Program-made: the position numbers and the translations under genes
NCBI GenBank assembly: GCA_050084985.1
Contig: JBITNC010000001.1
Span: 210,490,001 to 210,554,000 of the forward strand
Reading direction: 5' to 3'
From: Nageia nagi
Taxonomy: Eukaryota; Pinophyta
Length of the DNA: 64,000 nt
Part shown: piece by piece, positions 26,098-39,104 of the stretch
Position numbering within the stretch: the first letter of the stretch is position 1
Layout of the letters: the number at the start of each line of letters is the position of its first letter
Notes under the pieces: generated by a model
The model's database searches: none
What the model was told of the DNA's origin: nothing
The model's input: the letters and a program-made list of their open reading frames with translations, nothing else

Positions 26098-26775
26098 TTT
26101 CATTAACCAAAACCCTAAATTTCAAACCTAATTTTTTTTATTTAGTTTAACACTTAATATTATAAGAATGACCTAGGTGATCCCACATGAGTTTAATATG
26201 TTGCTAGCTATTTCAACACTCACATGGAAAGATTGGCCAAGCACTTGGGATAACCAACCTTCATAAATGTTTTTAGTGTTCACTTCTCAACACTCACCCT
26301 ATTGGAAAGACACCTCAAAAGTAACCTCACCATTCCTATTCCACATCCTATGTGCAATAGTCTTTCTAGTCATGATATAGTGGTTTTATACTCATGTCCC
26401 ATAACACCCAAGAGATCACACTTCCACTAAGTTAGCATCATCACCTAATGATAACTCTTTATCTCAAAGGATCAAGTAACTTGTCCCAGGTAAGCTTCCT
26501 TATGAGTGTGTAGCATTTTCTATGGAATATCATCATACCCCTATCTGTTAACTACAAGTGGTATGACTACTAGTTACCCTTACTTGATAATAGTAGTTTT
26601 TCCAATTTTTATCCCCACTTGACTCATCTATCAAAGGATATGAGTACTAACCTACCCATAACTATCAGCTAGTCTCACCATGTGGTTCAGCATCCCCATG
26701 CCCATAACTTGGGGAGCCATGTATATTAAATAATATACTTGAGTGGTTATTTATTCTAATTTATTTTAAGTGTGT
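26098..26775 (-). repeat. Dispersed repeat, minus-strand copy of an inverted pair
   Basis: The reverse complement matches 21,943-22,590 throughout. It lies inside the span of the minus-strand gypsy element, so either one copy was inserted there or it is part of that element's 3' region. It has no reading frame. Confidence 0.75.
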
Positions 26776-28528
26776 TGATAAAAAGAACCACTCATGTCCT
26801 ACTAACCATAAACTAATATTTCTAAATAGTGAAGTGGGTATAAGACACCATTCATCTTTGCCTATGAGGTATACATTAAAAGTTTTGGGTTATAGGATTG
26901 CTTAGGAAGTCACATGTTTTCTTATTTATCCCATACATATTGTGTTGCATATATGAATCTACTTTTTAAAATATCTCTTCTATACATAAAGAAGCAAGTT
27001 ATGAGGAAAGATTTAGTCACTATTATTACATAAGCAATACAGCATTAAGTGGTCCTCATGCAAGGAATATTCCTTTTATTTATTGTCTATCAAGGTAGGT
27101 TTAATTGGAAAAGGTTCTCCACTATTTTTCTTGCATTCATCCAAAAAGATCTTGAATGATTTCATTTATCCCATTAGGTTCCATTGATATCCAATTTGAT
27201 TCTAAGTGTCCATAAAATATCCCAAATGGGTACAAATTATCATTTAGAACCTTAACTCTAGTTTAGGGTTGACTCTAAGTTATTGGAATAATTTTGGATT
27301 TGTTAGGATTAACAACCTAATCTATATATTACTACTACCTAACAAGTATTAATCCTTACTCCTATTTATCAAAGCATTAATATAACATTTAATAATCATA
27401 ATGTTATTCTTAAAGAGAAAACAAAATCATCTACTTTTCATTTATCATTCAATATACTAACAAGAGATAAATACAACATAATCCTCATCAAGCATTTCTA
27501 AGTTAATAATCAATTACAAGAAGTTTGAATACATCTCACATTTGTTAATAACTAAGGTGATGACATAGCTTCCATAAACTTATTTCAAGAACATTAATAC
27601 ATCAAGGCTAATACAATTATTTTAAATTAGTAATTCATTATCCTTTTGTAATAAAAAGGAATTATAACATGTTAATTGGTAAACCATTCTTTTCCTTGTC
27701 ATGGAACACACCCAATGATCTTCAACCAATGAACATCAAGCATCTCCATCATTCTTTGAAACACAAGCATAGAATATCAAACATTCCCTTGGAAATTGGT
27801 GGTTAGATTGAGTACTAGGAGGGAGAAGGATCAAGAAAACCCTTTATATTTTATGACCTTAATGCAATGCATTCACTCACTTAAGATGTTAAGAGGATTT
27901 TAGGTCCTATTTAGACTATCTCTCTTCCTTGGTTGTGAATCAACTTACACTTCACATATAAATACAAATTATCATTCTTATAAATATTAAAACATTTAAA
28001 TATCCCTTTTTTTTTATAACCCATTTTTTTATATTGGTAATTATGGTGTTCTTAATAATTAGAATTCATTCCATAAGTTTATTTCATATATATAATAATG
28101 AGAGTACAATCACTATATATAAAATTCTCTATACTTAATTACTTAATAATCTTATTATTAAATGAAAGTTTGTCTCAAATTTAGGGTATGAATCTATATA
28201 ATGGTGTTCTCTTATTGGAAAAGTATGTGTGGATTACCTCTATGTATACTAATCTTGACTCATAATGATCATAATATACTACACTTTCTTTGACAGGTGC
28301 CAATAAAAAATCCTAAAAGCCAATATAATAGCAAATTCCTAAAATGAATTTGTGAATAACATCAAATTGGTTGTTATTAAAGGCCCAAATGAGATTTAGT
28401 TACTTCAAATCCATGGGTGATTCAGAATCAATATCTATAAATTTTAACAATATTAACTCTAGTGTAAACTCTCAAAGAAGATAAAAGAGTTCTATTTCAT
28501 AGAAAGTAAAGGATGGAGGTCAAATTCC

Positions 28529-28533
<5 letters not shown>
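26776..28533. other. No gene seen
   Basis: AT-rich sequence with no frame of note and no recognised repeat partner in the window. Confidence 0.5.
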
Positions 28534-28623
<90 letters not shown>

Positions 28624-28635
28624 CATACATATATA

Positions 28636-28683
<48 letters not shown>

Positions 28684-28698
28684 TATATGTATATATAT
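28534..28698. repeat. Compound microsatellite, (TG)43 followed by TA/CATA-rich repeat
   Basis: An uninterrupted TG run covers about 87 bases (28,534-28,620), followed by alternating TATATA, CATA and GTATATATAC blocks to about 28,698. The second part is full of short palindromes. The long Thr/His-, Val/Cys- and Ile/Tyr-rich frames across it come only from the repeat. Confidence 0.97.
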
Positions 28699-30048
28699 GA
28701 AGTAAAGGAGGCAAAGCATGGAGAATATTTGATGGTGTAGATCCAAATAAAGTTCTATAGATGTGAGCATAGGTAAAAAAAACTATGAACAATCATAGCC
28801 AACATTGCATTCTTTTCAACACACACATTCATGAAATCTTTACAAGAAGATATCCATATATCTAAAGAGGTGAAATGCATAGGAATAGACAAGACCAAGG
28901 GATTGTTTGACAACTATGTGACAAAAATATGCAAAGGATGGAGATTTCAAAAGAGTACTTAAGTAAACTATTAGACTCTAGATCTTTACCAACATTATTC
29001 CTTAATGATCATGATTTAAGGATATAAAAACATCAAAAATAGTTGAAGTTGGTTTTCTAATAGACTTTGAAGAAAAAGGTTCCTCCATGGTATTGAGTAA
29101 ATTGAAAAAAAATAAAAATAAATAATGATGTTAACATGAAATAGAAAGGATGCAAGATCTAAAACAATAACAATTAGATATAGAAACTTTTTCCCTCATA
29201 TTTTAAGCATATGCTAGCATATGGATTCTTCAAATGAACATGTAGGCCTATCATGAAGCATGGATGAAGAGCTAAGGGGGAAACTTAAACTATTTATAAA
29301 GAAAATTCATGAGCATATATGATAGGGACATTGTCAAATCCACTATATAAAAGAGTGATAATTCAATAAAGTTTGTATTAAAATGTTCCTCAATGAAATA
29401 TAAATAAAAACTATGACCTTTTCATAGGAAACATAAAGTACCAACCATCACATGAATATACTAAATATACTAGGTAGCAAGTCATTTTAAATGGAGCAAG
29501 GCCATTATCATCAACTATTTCATAACCTTTTATCAAAGAATTATATTATACATATTTGAAATAAAAATAAAAGGAAGACTAATTTAACTAGATATATTAG
29601 AAAAATGCAAAAGAATACACCTTGATTTGGAGAGGGAAGGGAGACTTCTTTTCTTCATGTAATTCAAGCTTGAAAATAACCAAAAATGAAATAACAAGAG
29701 ATAGATAGATAGATAGGAAGGTAGGTATTTTTCTAAATCTCTACTCCTTTATTTATAGCTAAAGGGGCTTAAGTGTGTCCAAATGGATGTCTCCTCACAC
29801 CTTTAATATTTTTTAGGGTAGGTTTGCCTAAAGTTGTAAATGATTGTAATGATAATTAATACTTTAGAACCTTTTTCATTAATTTACAATTTAATGCCAA
29901 TTCTTATACATACCTAACACAAGAAAACAAAACTAAGTAGGGTCATTACTCTATTATTTTCCTAGCTATTAAATATTTTGTAATACCAAAAGGATACCTT
30001 AGTCTCTATCTAATAGTATTTTTACTATTATCCCTATGAGGTAATAAT
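28699..30048. other. No gene seen; possible LINE 5' region at the end
   Basis: AT-rich sequence. A short GATA run (four units) lies near 29,700. The last few hundred bases could be the 5' untranslated part of the LINE that starts coding at 30,049, but no boundary or target duplication was found. Confidence 0.45.
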
Positions 30049-31480
30049 ATGGACACTGATGGAGGACACTCTATAACCTCTAAAGAAACCTCATCCTCTA
30101 TTGCCCATAGTTTCCCATGGCATCCAATCTAGGGGGCTCTTCTAGATCCCTTGGTTCTTTCTCTTACAAAGATGCCCTCAATGCAACTCTAATGGATTAC
30201 ATAGATAACTTGCTAATTGGTCATGCTAATTCACATGGTGTAAACTTGAACCCAACAAAATTGATACTAGATACCTTCTTACATCCATAGAGATACCTAA
30301 AATTACTATTAAAAGTGAGCAACTTCACAATGAGATCACCTTGTTAGAATAAAAAAATTTGATATACAAGTTTCTCATAGTATGAATCCCTCCAAACATG
30401 ATCAAAGCCTAGGCAAATCATGCCTCAAATATCTAAGGTGAGGTCTCCCTAAGTTTCTATTCTAACAATTACTTCTTGGCCCTTTTCTCTTGTACATTTG
30501 ATAAAAAAGCTATTTTTAACGGAGGCCCCTAGTTCCATGTCATATTCAAGCTTTTCCTAAAACTATGGCATATTAGATTTTATCAAAAGAAGAATTTCCC
30601 TCTATCACTCTAGTGTGGGTTTAGTTGCCCAACCTCCCAAGAGAACGCTATAAAGAAGATGTGTTCACAGTAATTAAAGACTCTATTGGAGCTTACATGG
30701 GCATTGTAAAAAAAACTTTGGACTCAAAAATGATGCATTGTACCCAAATCTATGTCCAAATGAAGTTGGATACCTCTTACCTCTCTAGATCAAAATCAAC
30801 CTCTTGAGTGATAATATAATCTACAATCAACCCCTTAATTATGAAAACCTCCCCTTTTAATGCTAAATATGCTCAAACTATGTACATATAGCTCATGCTT
30901 GCTTGCAAGCCTCTTCATCCACCACCCTACTAGAGAATGAATCTAATGGATTTAAGAATCATAAGAAAAAACACCAAGCCACTAAAATGAGTTCCCTAAC
31001 TCTAAACCTTAGCTTTGATAATAGTTTTTAGGTTTTTTCCATGGATCTACTAGAGGAAATAAATATTATCTAATACTCAATAATAAAACCCTATTCTATC
31101 CATATTCACACTAAGTTACTACAGTCCCCATTAGAGATTCAATCCATAGTTCAAATAAGCTTTGAACAACCTTTCATAGCTAATAACACATCTATGGATT
31201 TAGGAGCTGAAAACCCAAACCTCCAAGAGATCAACATGAATGTGGAAAACCATCCAAATAAGAAACATGTTTCTTAGGTCAATGTAGTGATCCAATAGTT
31301 TGAAAACTCAAGCCATTTCTAAAAGGGTACCCCTAAAGGATAGGTAATCAATAGAATTCTTAGTTTCCTAAAAACAACATCTATAGGATATACAAAACTA
31401 AGAGGTAGAGTTTCAAATATGAATAAACACACACAAGAAGCTCTAGCAAATATTAATGGTGGAAGTTAAGTTCAATTGGA
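30049..31480 (+). pseudogene. LINE ORF1, DUF4283-type nucleic-acid-binding protein, broken
   Basis: ORF1 of plant L1 elements binds the element RNA. A possible start Met lies at 30,049 (MDTDGGHS). The DUF4283-like part spans about 30,480-30,790, with an intact 60-codon run at 30,625-30,807 that includes LPNLPRERYKEDV and KKTLDSKMM. Just after it, about 30,840-30,900, YENLPF and then NYVHIAHAC mark the remnant of the C-x2-C-x4-H-x4-C zinc knuckle, with the first Cys pair disturbed. The remaining sequence to about 31,480 is a poorly conserved C-terminal region. TAG and TAA stops are frequent. It lies just upstream of ORF2. Confidence 0.8.
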
Positions 31481-31515
31481 TAGCTCTTAGATTCCAAAAA
31501 ATAACACCTTTCTCT

Positions 31516-34500
31516 ATGAATATTGTCTTCTAGAACACATGGGGCCTCCATAACCCCTCAATAGTCTAGGATATGAAAGAACTAGTTTGCTTAGTAAATC
31601 CATCTATTCTCCTTAATCAAGATTCCAAAATGATCAAAATATAAGTAGCACATTACAAACACAAAATTTGGCCCAACTATCAATTTTTTGCATGTAATTC
31701 TAGAGGAGCTTCAGAGAGCCTAATCATAATGTGGGACAAGCATCATATCACTTATTCTTTAGCGTAATCTAATGGATTTTAGATGGCTATTATGGTACAA
31801 TATAATGCCTTAGGATTCTACTTTAGCTTCATAAAATTCTATGGACCTCAACCCCTCCCACATAAAGAGGCATGTTGGGACCAAGTTTTAGCCTAGCTGG
31901 CAACCTAAGATATTATCATGTATGCTATAGTTGAGGATTTCAATGTAATTTTCTCATTGATGGAAAAGTAAGGGGGAATAAGAAAGTTAGCAAAGTGTGA
32001 TGAGCTCTTCAATAACTATATTAAGCAACATCAACTAGTGGAACCTACCTGTATATCTAGATAGTTCACTTGGTCCAATAGATAATCAAGCAATCTTAGC
32101 ATTCTTAAAAAGTTGGAGCACTTTCTCCTTTCTTCACACTATATGGAATAAGGCATACTTTAACAATCTATAATTCTTACCCATGGAGGCTCATACCATT
32201 GATTGATATTACTCCATATTGAGCTATAAGCTAAAATAAGAGGATCACCTTTTCAATTTGAATGAATGTGGTTGATACATCCATCATTCATTGACCTAGT
32301 TGAATAATGATGGTGGGAAGAATTGATAATATGTAGTACCAAAATGTTTAGGTTTGCACTAAAATTGGCAAGGCTCAAAACCTATCTTAAAAATTGGAAT
32401 AAAATTATTTTTGAAATCCTCTTTGGAAGGAAAGGATCCCTTGAATTAGAAATGGCACAACTAGAAGCTACTCTATAGCATGACCAAATTGAAGAGATCT
32501 TGCAAAAGAACACTCTCTTCTTAAAAAACTCAATGATAGATACTTATAAGAAGAAATATTATGTATCAAAAGTATAGATTATAATGGCTCAAGGAGGGGA
32601 TATAAATACAAATTTCCTTCTAGATTCTATCAACACTTTTGGTACCTACTAAAATATGATATAGTTCATGTTGTCCAAGAATCATTTATCTCTAAAAGGG
32701 TGCTAGAGAGGCTCAATCACTCTTTCCTAACCCTCATCCCCAAGAAGGAGGATGCCACAACAATAGATGGCTTTCATCCCATTTTCTTATGCAATTATAT
32801 TTATAAAATCTTTTCTAAATTTCCACTAATTACCTCAAAAAGGTGCTCCCTCATATCATTTTAGATGAATAGAAAGCATTCATACAAGGTAGGTAAATAA
32901 TGTATGGCATATCTCTAATCCACAATCTTATTCATTCTCTCAACTTTAAATGTGAAAAAGGTCTTCTCATCAAACTTGAAATGAAAAAATCTTTTGACAA
33001 GGTTCATTGGCCTTTCCTTCTACATGTTATGGGCAAATTTGGATTTGGCCTAGGTTGGATTCAATGGATTGAAGGCCTTATTTGTCAACCATCCTTTTTA
33101 GTTCTAATTAATGGAACTACCTAAGGCTTTTTCAAGAGCATAAGAGGTATCATATAAGGGGATCCTCTTTACCCCTACCTTTTCATTATAGTGGCTAAGG
33201 TACTTAGGTGAGGGATGTTCTATCTTAAGACTATAGATTGTATCAAAGAGTTCCATGCCCATCTTCACTACCTGACCATCACTTATTCCCAATTCATAGA
33301 TGATACACTTCTAACCTCCTATTCATCCCTCTAAGAGATCCTATGTATCAAAGGACTAATCAATATCTATGAACTTACACATAGGAAAGTGATCAACTAC
33401 AACAAATCCAAGTTGTATGGCATAAACATACCACCCCCTTCTACATCTACTACCTCGAACTACTACTATGACCATTGATACCCTTCCAAGTACCTATCTT
33501 AGGTTACCTCTATTTTAAGGAGATAACATTAATAACCTTTGGGATGCCTTGGTTGCAAAATTTCAAACAAAACTAGAAGGTTGGAAAGCCAAATGGCTTA
33601 CTATAGAATGAAAACTTACAAAAATAAAAGCAATGCTAAGCATAATCCCTATTTTTTGGCTAGAAGTTTTTTGGGTTCCTAATAAAATAATCCTCTAATT
33701 AGAGTAGCTCATGTGTAATTTCTTATGTTAGGGAACTCCAAAGTTAAAAAGGTGCACCTAGTAGCATGGGACTCCATCTACACTAGTATTTTAGCAAAAG
33801 GTCTAGGCATAAAACACTTAAGAACTATGAACAAAGCACTTCTTGGAAAGTTAGTATAGAGATGCTACTATGAACTAGCATCCCTTTGGAGTGAGTAATT
33901 CATTCTAAATACCTAGATAACCTATATCCAAGTAGGCTCTTTACTATAGGCAACTTAACTTATGGCTCTATGCTATGTAATGGTATATGAAAGGTCAGGC
34001 ACCTTATGGCTTAATTCTTGAAATGGGAGGTGGGATATGGAACAAAAGTCCACTTTTGGGATTATGCATGGATCAAAACATATCTAAATTTAGATCTTAA
34101 AGGTGTTGAGTGCATCATACTCTCTATAATCCATCATTAAGGAGATCAAGTTTTAATTTCTTTAATTGGGTGGACACTATAGGGGCAAGAGTTCTAACCT
34201 AAGAGGTAATGGAAAGAGTATTACAATGCCCCATTAACTCTAATCATAATGCAACACTAAAAGATTTGGAGGCTCTCCTATTTATATAATAATTAAAACT
34301 TGATAATGTAGATAAGATTTCATGGATCCCCAATGTATCAAGTTAATATTTGATCAAGACCACCTTCAATAGCTTCTCCCTTCAACTACCCTTTACCTAG
34401 ACACCTATTATTTGGCATAGAGTATGGTAGATGAAGGCATATAATAAGGCCTAATTCCTTCTCTAGATATCATTGCATGACAAATTCTTGAATTGTGAAT

Positions 34501-34800
34501 AGCTATTAAAGAGAGGGTGGCTAGAGATCTCTACTTATGTGATGTGTAAAGGATCTCAAGAACTCAATCCTCATATTTTTCTCCATTATGCATTTTCTTT
34601 TAATATATTGACCAAATTCTTTAACTTATTTTGCTTTTAATGGGTTCTTTCCTAAAACCTTAATAGCTTACTATATACTTGGCATTAATCTAAGAGTAGG
34701 AAAGTCCCTTTGATCCTATGGAAGGCCACTCTAGCCATGATTCTATGGAGTATATAGAAGGAATGAAATAGTTACATTTTTAGGAGAGAGGTGCACTCTT
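31516..34800 (+). pseudogene. LINE ORF2, endonuclease plus reverse transcriptase, broken
   Basis: ORF2 nicks the target DNA and primes reverse transcription there. The frame begins MNIVF-stop-NTWGL at 31,516, matching the WN-RGL start of the family. Endonuclease residues follow: EDFN at 31,933-31,944 and FTWSN at 32,065-32,079. The RT starts near 32,640. It shows IPKKEDATTIDGF (about 32,735), a 74-codon intact run at 32,900-33,124 with IKLEMKKSFDKVHW (first catalytic Asp read as Glu), and the catalytic box as FIDD at 33,293-33,304, so both Asp residues are kept there. A zf-RVT-like domain lies at about 34,370-34,620 (RGWLEISTYVMCKGSQE). Frameshifts and stops abolish function. Confidence 0.88.
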
Positions 34801-34950
34801 TAGACTCCATATGGTCCAATATTAGCCACAAAATTGGTCATATTTTGGATTTCCACATTGAGATAGATGATGCCATGACCTTGAAATTTTCAAACTTGTA
34901 TCCTTAGAGTCCCATCCTTTTAGCTTGATGATATAAAGTTGTTATAGATA

Positions 34951-36499
34951 ATGGGAATTAAGGTATGCTAGAACTAATATTCATAATGGGCCAAGTTGTT
35001 GAGGCTTTTAATACTAACCCTTACATTGCTCCACCAATCAATCAATACTCCTTATGTTTTAGTGTTTTACATCCAATTGGTTACTCCTTAATTAGTGTAA
35101 GATCTCTTATAATGATGGCAACATCCTTTAGATATACTTTTCTTAGCACCAGATTGATATGTCTTTGATGGAATTTCATTACACTACATTAGTCAAGAAT
35201 TGGCTCTCTCGGACACTACAATAGAGAATTATTTTAATATATACCCCTTAATTCTCCTTACATACATTTCTCACCAACCATATGATTGATTTTATTATGT
35301 ACTTTCTATATATAGGAATTAGTCCCTAGGTCTCGTTTATGTATATTGTCATCTAGTCAATATAAACTATTTTTAAATTACCAAAAACAAAATAATATGG
35401 ACATTCACATTCAACTTTTACCCTATTAAATTTATGTTTTTAACCTTATAATAATTTTCAAAATTTAAATAAGGTATATCCCCTTTTCCCCTTCTTTTCA
35501 AAATTTGAATTTCAAAAATACAAAATAAGAGAAAACACACCTTTACTTGCAATGGTCACCTCATCTTGCAGAGTAAGCTTAATCCATACATTTTTGCATA
35601 CACATTTCCATTAAGAAATCAATAATCATAATAATTATCTACATGTATCTACATGATTTACTATGGTCATAGGGTATGTTAGCAAATAAATTCTAATCAT
35701 TTACTCCTCTTACCCATTCATTCCTATCACCAATTCACCTTTGGTCTATAGGGTCTTTGGATTGCTTCTCCACCCTATGACTTATGTCAAAACATATCGA
35801 GGCCAACATCAAATTATTAAAAATAACACATATTCCCTTATCAAACTTGTCATTACCATAACATTACTCAAACATCATTCATTCAAATCTTGATGATACT
35901 TGAGGTCAAATAATATCTTGAGGTGGGTCATGATTGTCACCAACATCTCATATGAATCATTGACACCTAATATTATATTATAAATATTCAAGGGCATGAA
36001 TAAGATAAAAATAAAAAGTCAAATATCATTTTCTAATTTATTTTTGGGGATTGGTCAAAACTCTTGTCACTTTCTTACCTCTTTCTTGTGATTTATTAGC
36101 TTTTGATACACCTTGTCATATTTTGTTGACTAAGATGTACCTTAGGAGGATTCCTACTATCTAGATGATGCTAATCAGAGAGGAGGTATGGTTTTGAAAC
36201 CCCTCTTTTTGAATTTTTTGCTTATTGTATAATTTTTAGGATATAATGTAAAAAAATAAAAAATTGTAGGATTATTTATTTTCATGTTTAGTCTAATTTC
36301 AACTATTTAGTTTTTAAATTTAAGCTCAAATTTTAGTGTTTTGGAAAAAAATTTAAACCCTCAATCATAGTCATCAACCAAGGATAAGGGTTTAAAGAAT
36401 TGATAATGTTTGGCATCGAACACCAATGAATCTATAACTAGATCATCTAATCATCAATATTCCACCTACAAGTGCAACATTTTTTTAGTTATAAATACT
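34951..36499. other. No gene seen
   Basis: A 67-codon frame at 34,965-35,168 follows the LINE but has no motif and may be its 3' untranslated region. The rest is AT-rich. The region should include the junction between the LINE and the host element, but it is not visible. Confidence 0.45.
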
Positions 36500-38470
36500 T
36501 AGCTTGGTTACTTTTTTCTCTAAGTTCATGATATGTTCAAGCCTAAGGGGTGTTTCACTTACATCCTATAAGAGGGGCACCAATTCTCACTATTATGAAT
36601 CATACTTTCTTTTGGAGTGTGGTCTTTAGTGTTGCGCCATATATGGGTTGCATCCACTAGGAGTACCCCCTTTTGGCTACCCTACTCAAGAGGTGGGATT
36701 ATACCACTTCTACCTTTCATCTTCCAATGGGGAAGATGACTATCATGGTGGAGAACATTCACCACTTATACTAGCTACCCATTCATGGTAGACATATTCA
36801 ACATATAATCTATAGAGATGATGTTTTTCTAGCTATTATTTATTTTTATGGGGCTGATAGAGTGGAAATAAGTGTGTCCAAGATTAGCTTGGGGGCCATT
36901 AGATACTATATATAATTACAGGATGACCAATAGGGGATCATCAAGTTCTCCTTTCTTATGAGCATGATTTAGCATGGTATAATATAGGCTTGAGAGCCTA
37001 CCTTATTAGTGTAATATTATAAAGAATTTTTGTTTTACTCACAAGGTCATATGATTTCATTATCAATGATCATTACTCTTTAGGCTTAGGAAAATGAACA
37101 TCTCATAGTGGCTCATTCTTCTAGATTTCTTATTCCTAGTTTCACCAACCATGCAAAGTATTTTCTTATCATCATGAGGTGGAGAGAGGACTTTTATATC
37201 TAGTTGAAAGATGGAGTTCATAGGGATGACTAGTTATATTACATTATGCTTACTCATTTGGTACCAAATCATGTTAGATTCAAGCTATAACATTTGTATC
37301 TAGTATGGGATGAGCTTAGGACTAAGCTTATATGTATTAGATAAGCATGGGTTCTTAGTGGTTGGTGGACTACATTTCTTGAGTACTTCTAGTTTGACTA
37401 GGTTAGATGTTAGTTTACACTAGTGCAGTATATCCCTCCAAATCTTGTGGGGTACTAGTGTGAGGGGAGTCTTCCTATTAATAGTATTCATATCCTTATT
37501 TATGTAGAGCTTGATCCTAATTAGGAGGAGGTCATTAATGAGGAGATTGTAGATGATGATGTGGATGTCACCAAGGTTTTTACTACCTAGTGGTAGGCTA
37601 ATACTAATGATTAAGTTAGCATGTAGAGGATCCTAGGGTTGGAGCTAACATTACTGAGGGTCAATATATTGAGATAGAACCTAAGGTAGATATTCTAAAG
37701 GTGGGTGTATAGGGCAAGGAGGATGTTCCTCATACTAAAAGTGATAGAGGTAGATGAAGGAGTTGTAAAGGAGGAGGTACCTACTCCTTAGGTACTTAGT
37801 ATTAATGTGCTCTTAGGTGATATATTTGAGTTTAAGTTTTTTATATCTTATTCCAAATCATTTCTTTGTTAGTCCCATTGGGATAATAAGTATATACATG
37901 CTCATCTAGAGTAGTATAGACATTCATATGAGGATAGGTTCAGGTATAGGGTTGAGTAAGATTGCTATAGGAAAGAGAAGAATGCAACTAGAGCTATGGT
38001 TTATACTCTTTAGTAGCAAGTTGGGGCCATAGGTGCATCCATAAGTGTATATAGATAGACTTAATATTTTGTCAAGGATATCTATAAGCAACATGACTAT
38101 TATCATGGGATTACTAATACATGATTGGTAGGCATTCCTATGTATGTGGTTGGTGTAGTATATCCTCTTCCTCCTCCATATTATATTCCTTTAGATGTTC
38201 ACATACTTTTAGTAGCCATCACTAATGGATTATAGGGTGCTTCTAGTTTACAATGAGGCTAGGTTATAGTTACAACATCTCATAGTAGGAATGTGACTAC
38301 TACTTCCTCACACTAGCACCCTAGATCAATTGAGTTACGAGCAACAAGGCATGAGTAGATCATAGGTAGTCTATTAGTGCCAGCTCAAATAGATTAAGAT
38401 ATTGGTGATACCAATGGCCATGGTGGTGGTGAGGGTAGTGATTATGATGATGCCCCAATAGATTAAGTGA
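36500..38470 (+). pseudogene. Plant mobile domain (aminotransferase-like) protein, antisense to the Tat-type element, broken
   Basis: Between about 36,661 and 36,950 one frame reads LLATLLKRWDYTTSTFHLP from 36,673, then MGKMTI, ENIHHLY and LPIHGR. This matches the signature of the plant mobile domain: an ERW-T-TFHLP stretch, G-E-TITLEDV, then GLP-GR. Later segments (SKISLGAIRYY, then VQYIPPNLVGY near 37,430) and an acidic tail (EEIVDDDVDV near 37,540) run to about 38,470, with a Gly/Asp-rich end. Frames shift several times and many TAG/TGA stops occur. The domain is known in plant transposons and in some host proteins. Tat-lineage elements are known to carry extra frames between integrase and 3' LTR, sometimes antisense, which fits this position and strand. 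A separate inserted element is the alternative. Confidence 0.7.
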
Positions 38471-39104
38471 TATGATTTTTACCTTATATTATTTCTATAC
38501 ATTAATGTTACTTGATAGACCTATATTTGTGATGGTCATCTTTCATATTCATTTTTTAGATCATGGTGCTCATGATATAGTTTCATCATATGGATGCTAT
38601 TATTATTATTTTTTTATTGGGTGATGGATATTATATGATTATTTTTTATATATATATAATGATATGTTTAGATTTATGTAGTTGTTTCTTATGTGATGTT
38701 GTTTTGACCATATATTATTTTCTTAGATATTATCATGAAGATGGATGATACACCTAGATTTCTTATACATGTATGTTTAGATTTGGGTTATCTTATCTTA
38801 TGTTGATGGAATATTTAATACATTGATGTATATTTTCAATAAATTGATTTTAAGTATTTGATGTGATAATGATTGATGATTGATGGAAATATTTAATAAT
38901 TAATGGTTCTTTATCATGTTTAGGATAATGTTGTTATGGTTGGGATAAGATTTTATTTATAGTAGTACAGACATAAATATCATCATTTTCTATTCTTAGC
39001 TATTTTCACATGTTTTAAATAATTTTAATGGGATAACACATATGGGATAATATAAACAATTTATGGGTTTTATGGTAATGAGTGTAATGGGAAGAAGAAC
39101 ATTG

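Larger units (their letters stand above)
30049..34950 (+). mobile_element. L1-type plant LINE, near full length, decayed
   Basis: A non-LTR retrotransposon of about 4.9 kb in the plus direction. It contains ORF1 with a DUF4283-like region and a zinc-knuckle remnant, and ORF2 with endonuclease, reverse transcriptase and a C-terminal zf-RVT domain, in the normal order. Both frames are broken by many stops. A deletion seems to join the end of the endonuclease spacer to the RT near 32,600-32,640. The 3' end is not certain, because no clear poly(A) tail or target duplication was found. It lies within the span of the minus-strand gypsy element, in the opposite orientation. Confidence 0.88.

Noticed and set aside
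28492-28792. Three overlapping open frames of 75-92 codons rich in Thr-His, Val-Cys and Ile-Tyr
   Set aside because: They are translations of the TG/TA microsatellite and have no other content.
36500-38470. Independent host gene with a plant mobile domain
   Set aside because: No exon structure or conserved flanks are visible, many stops are present, and the position inside the retroelement span is better explained by an element-borne frame. Not fully excluded.
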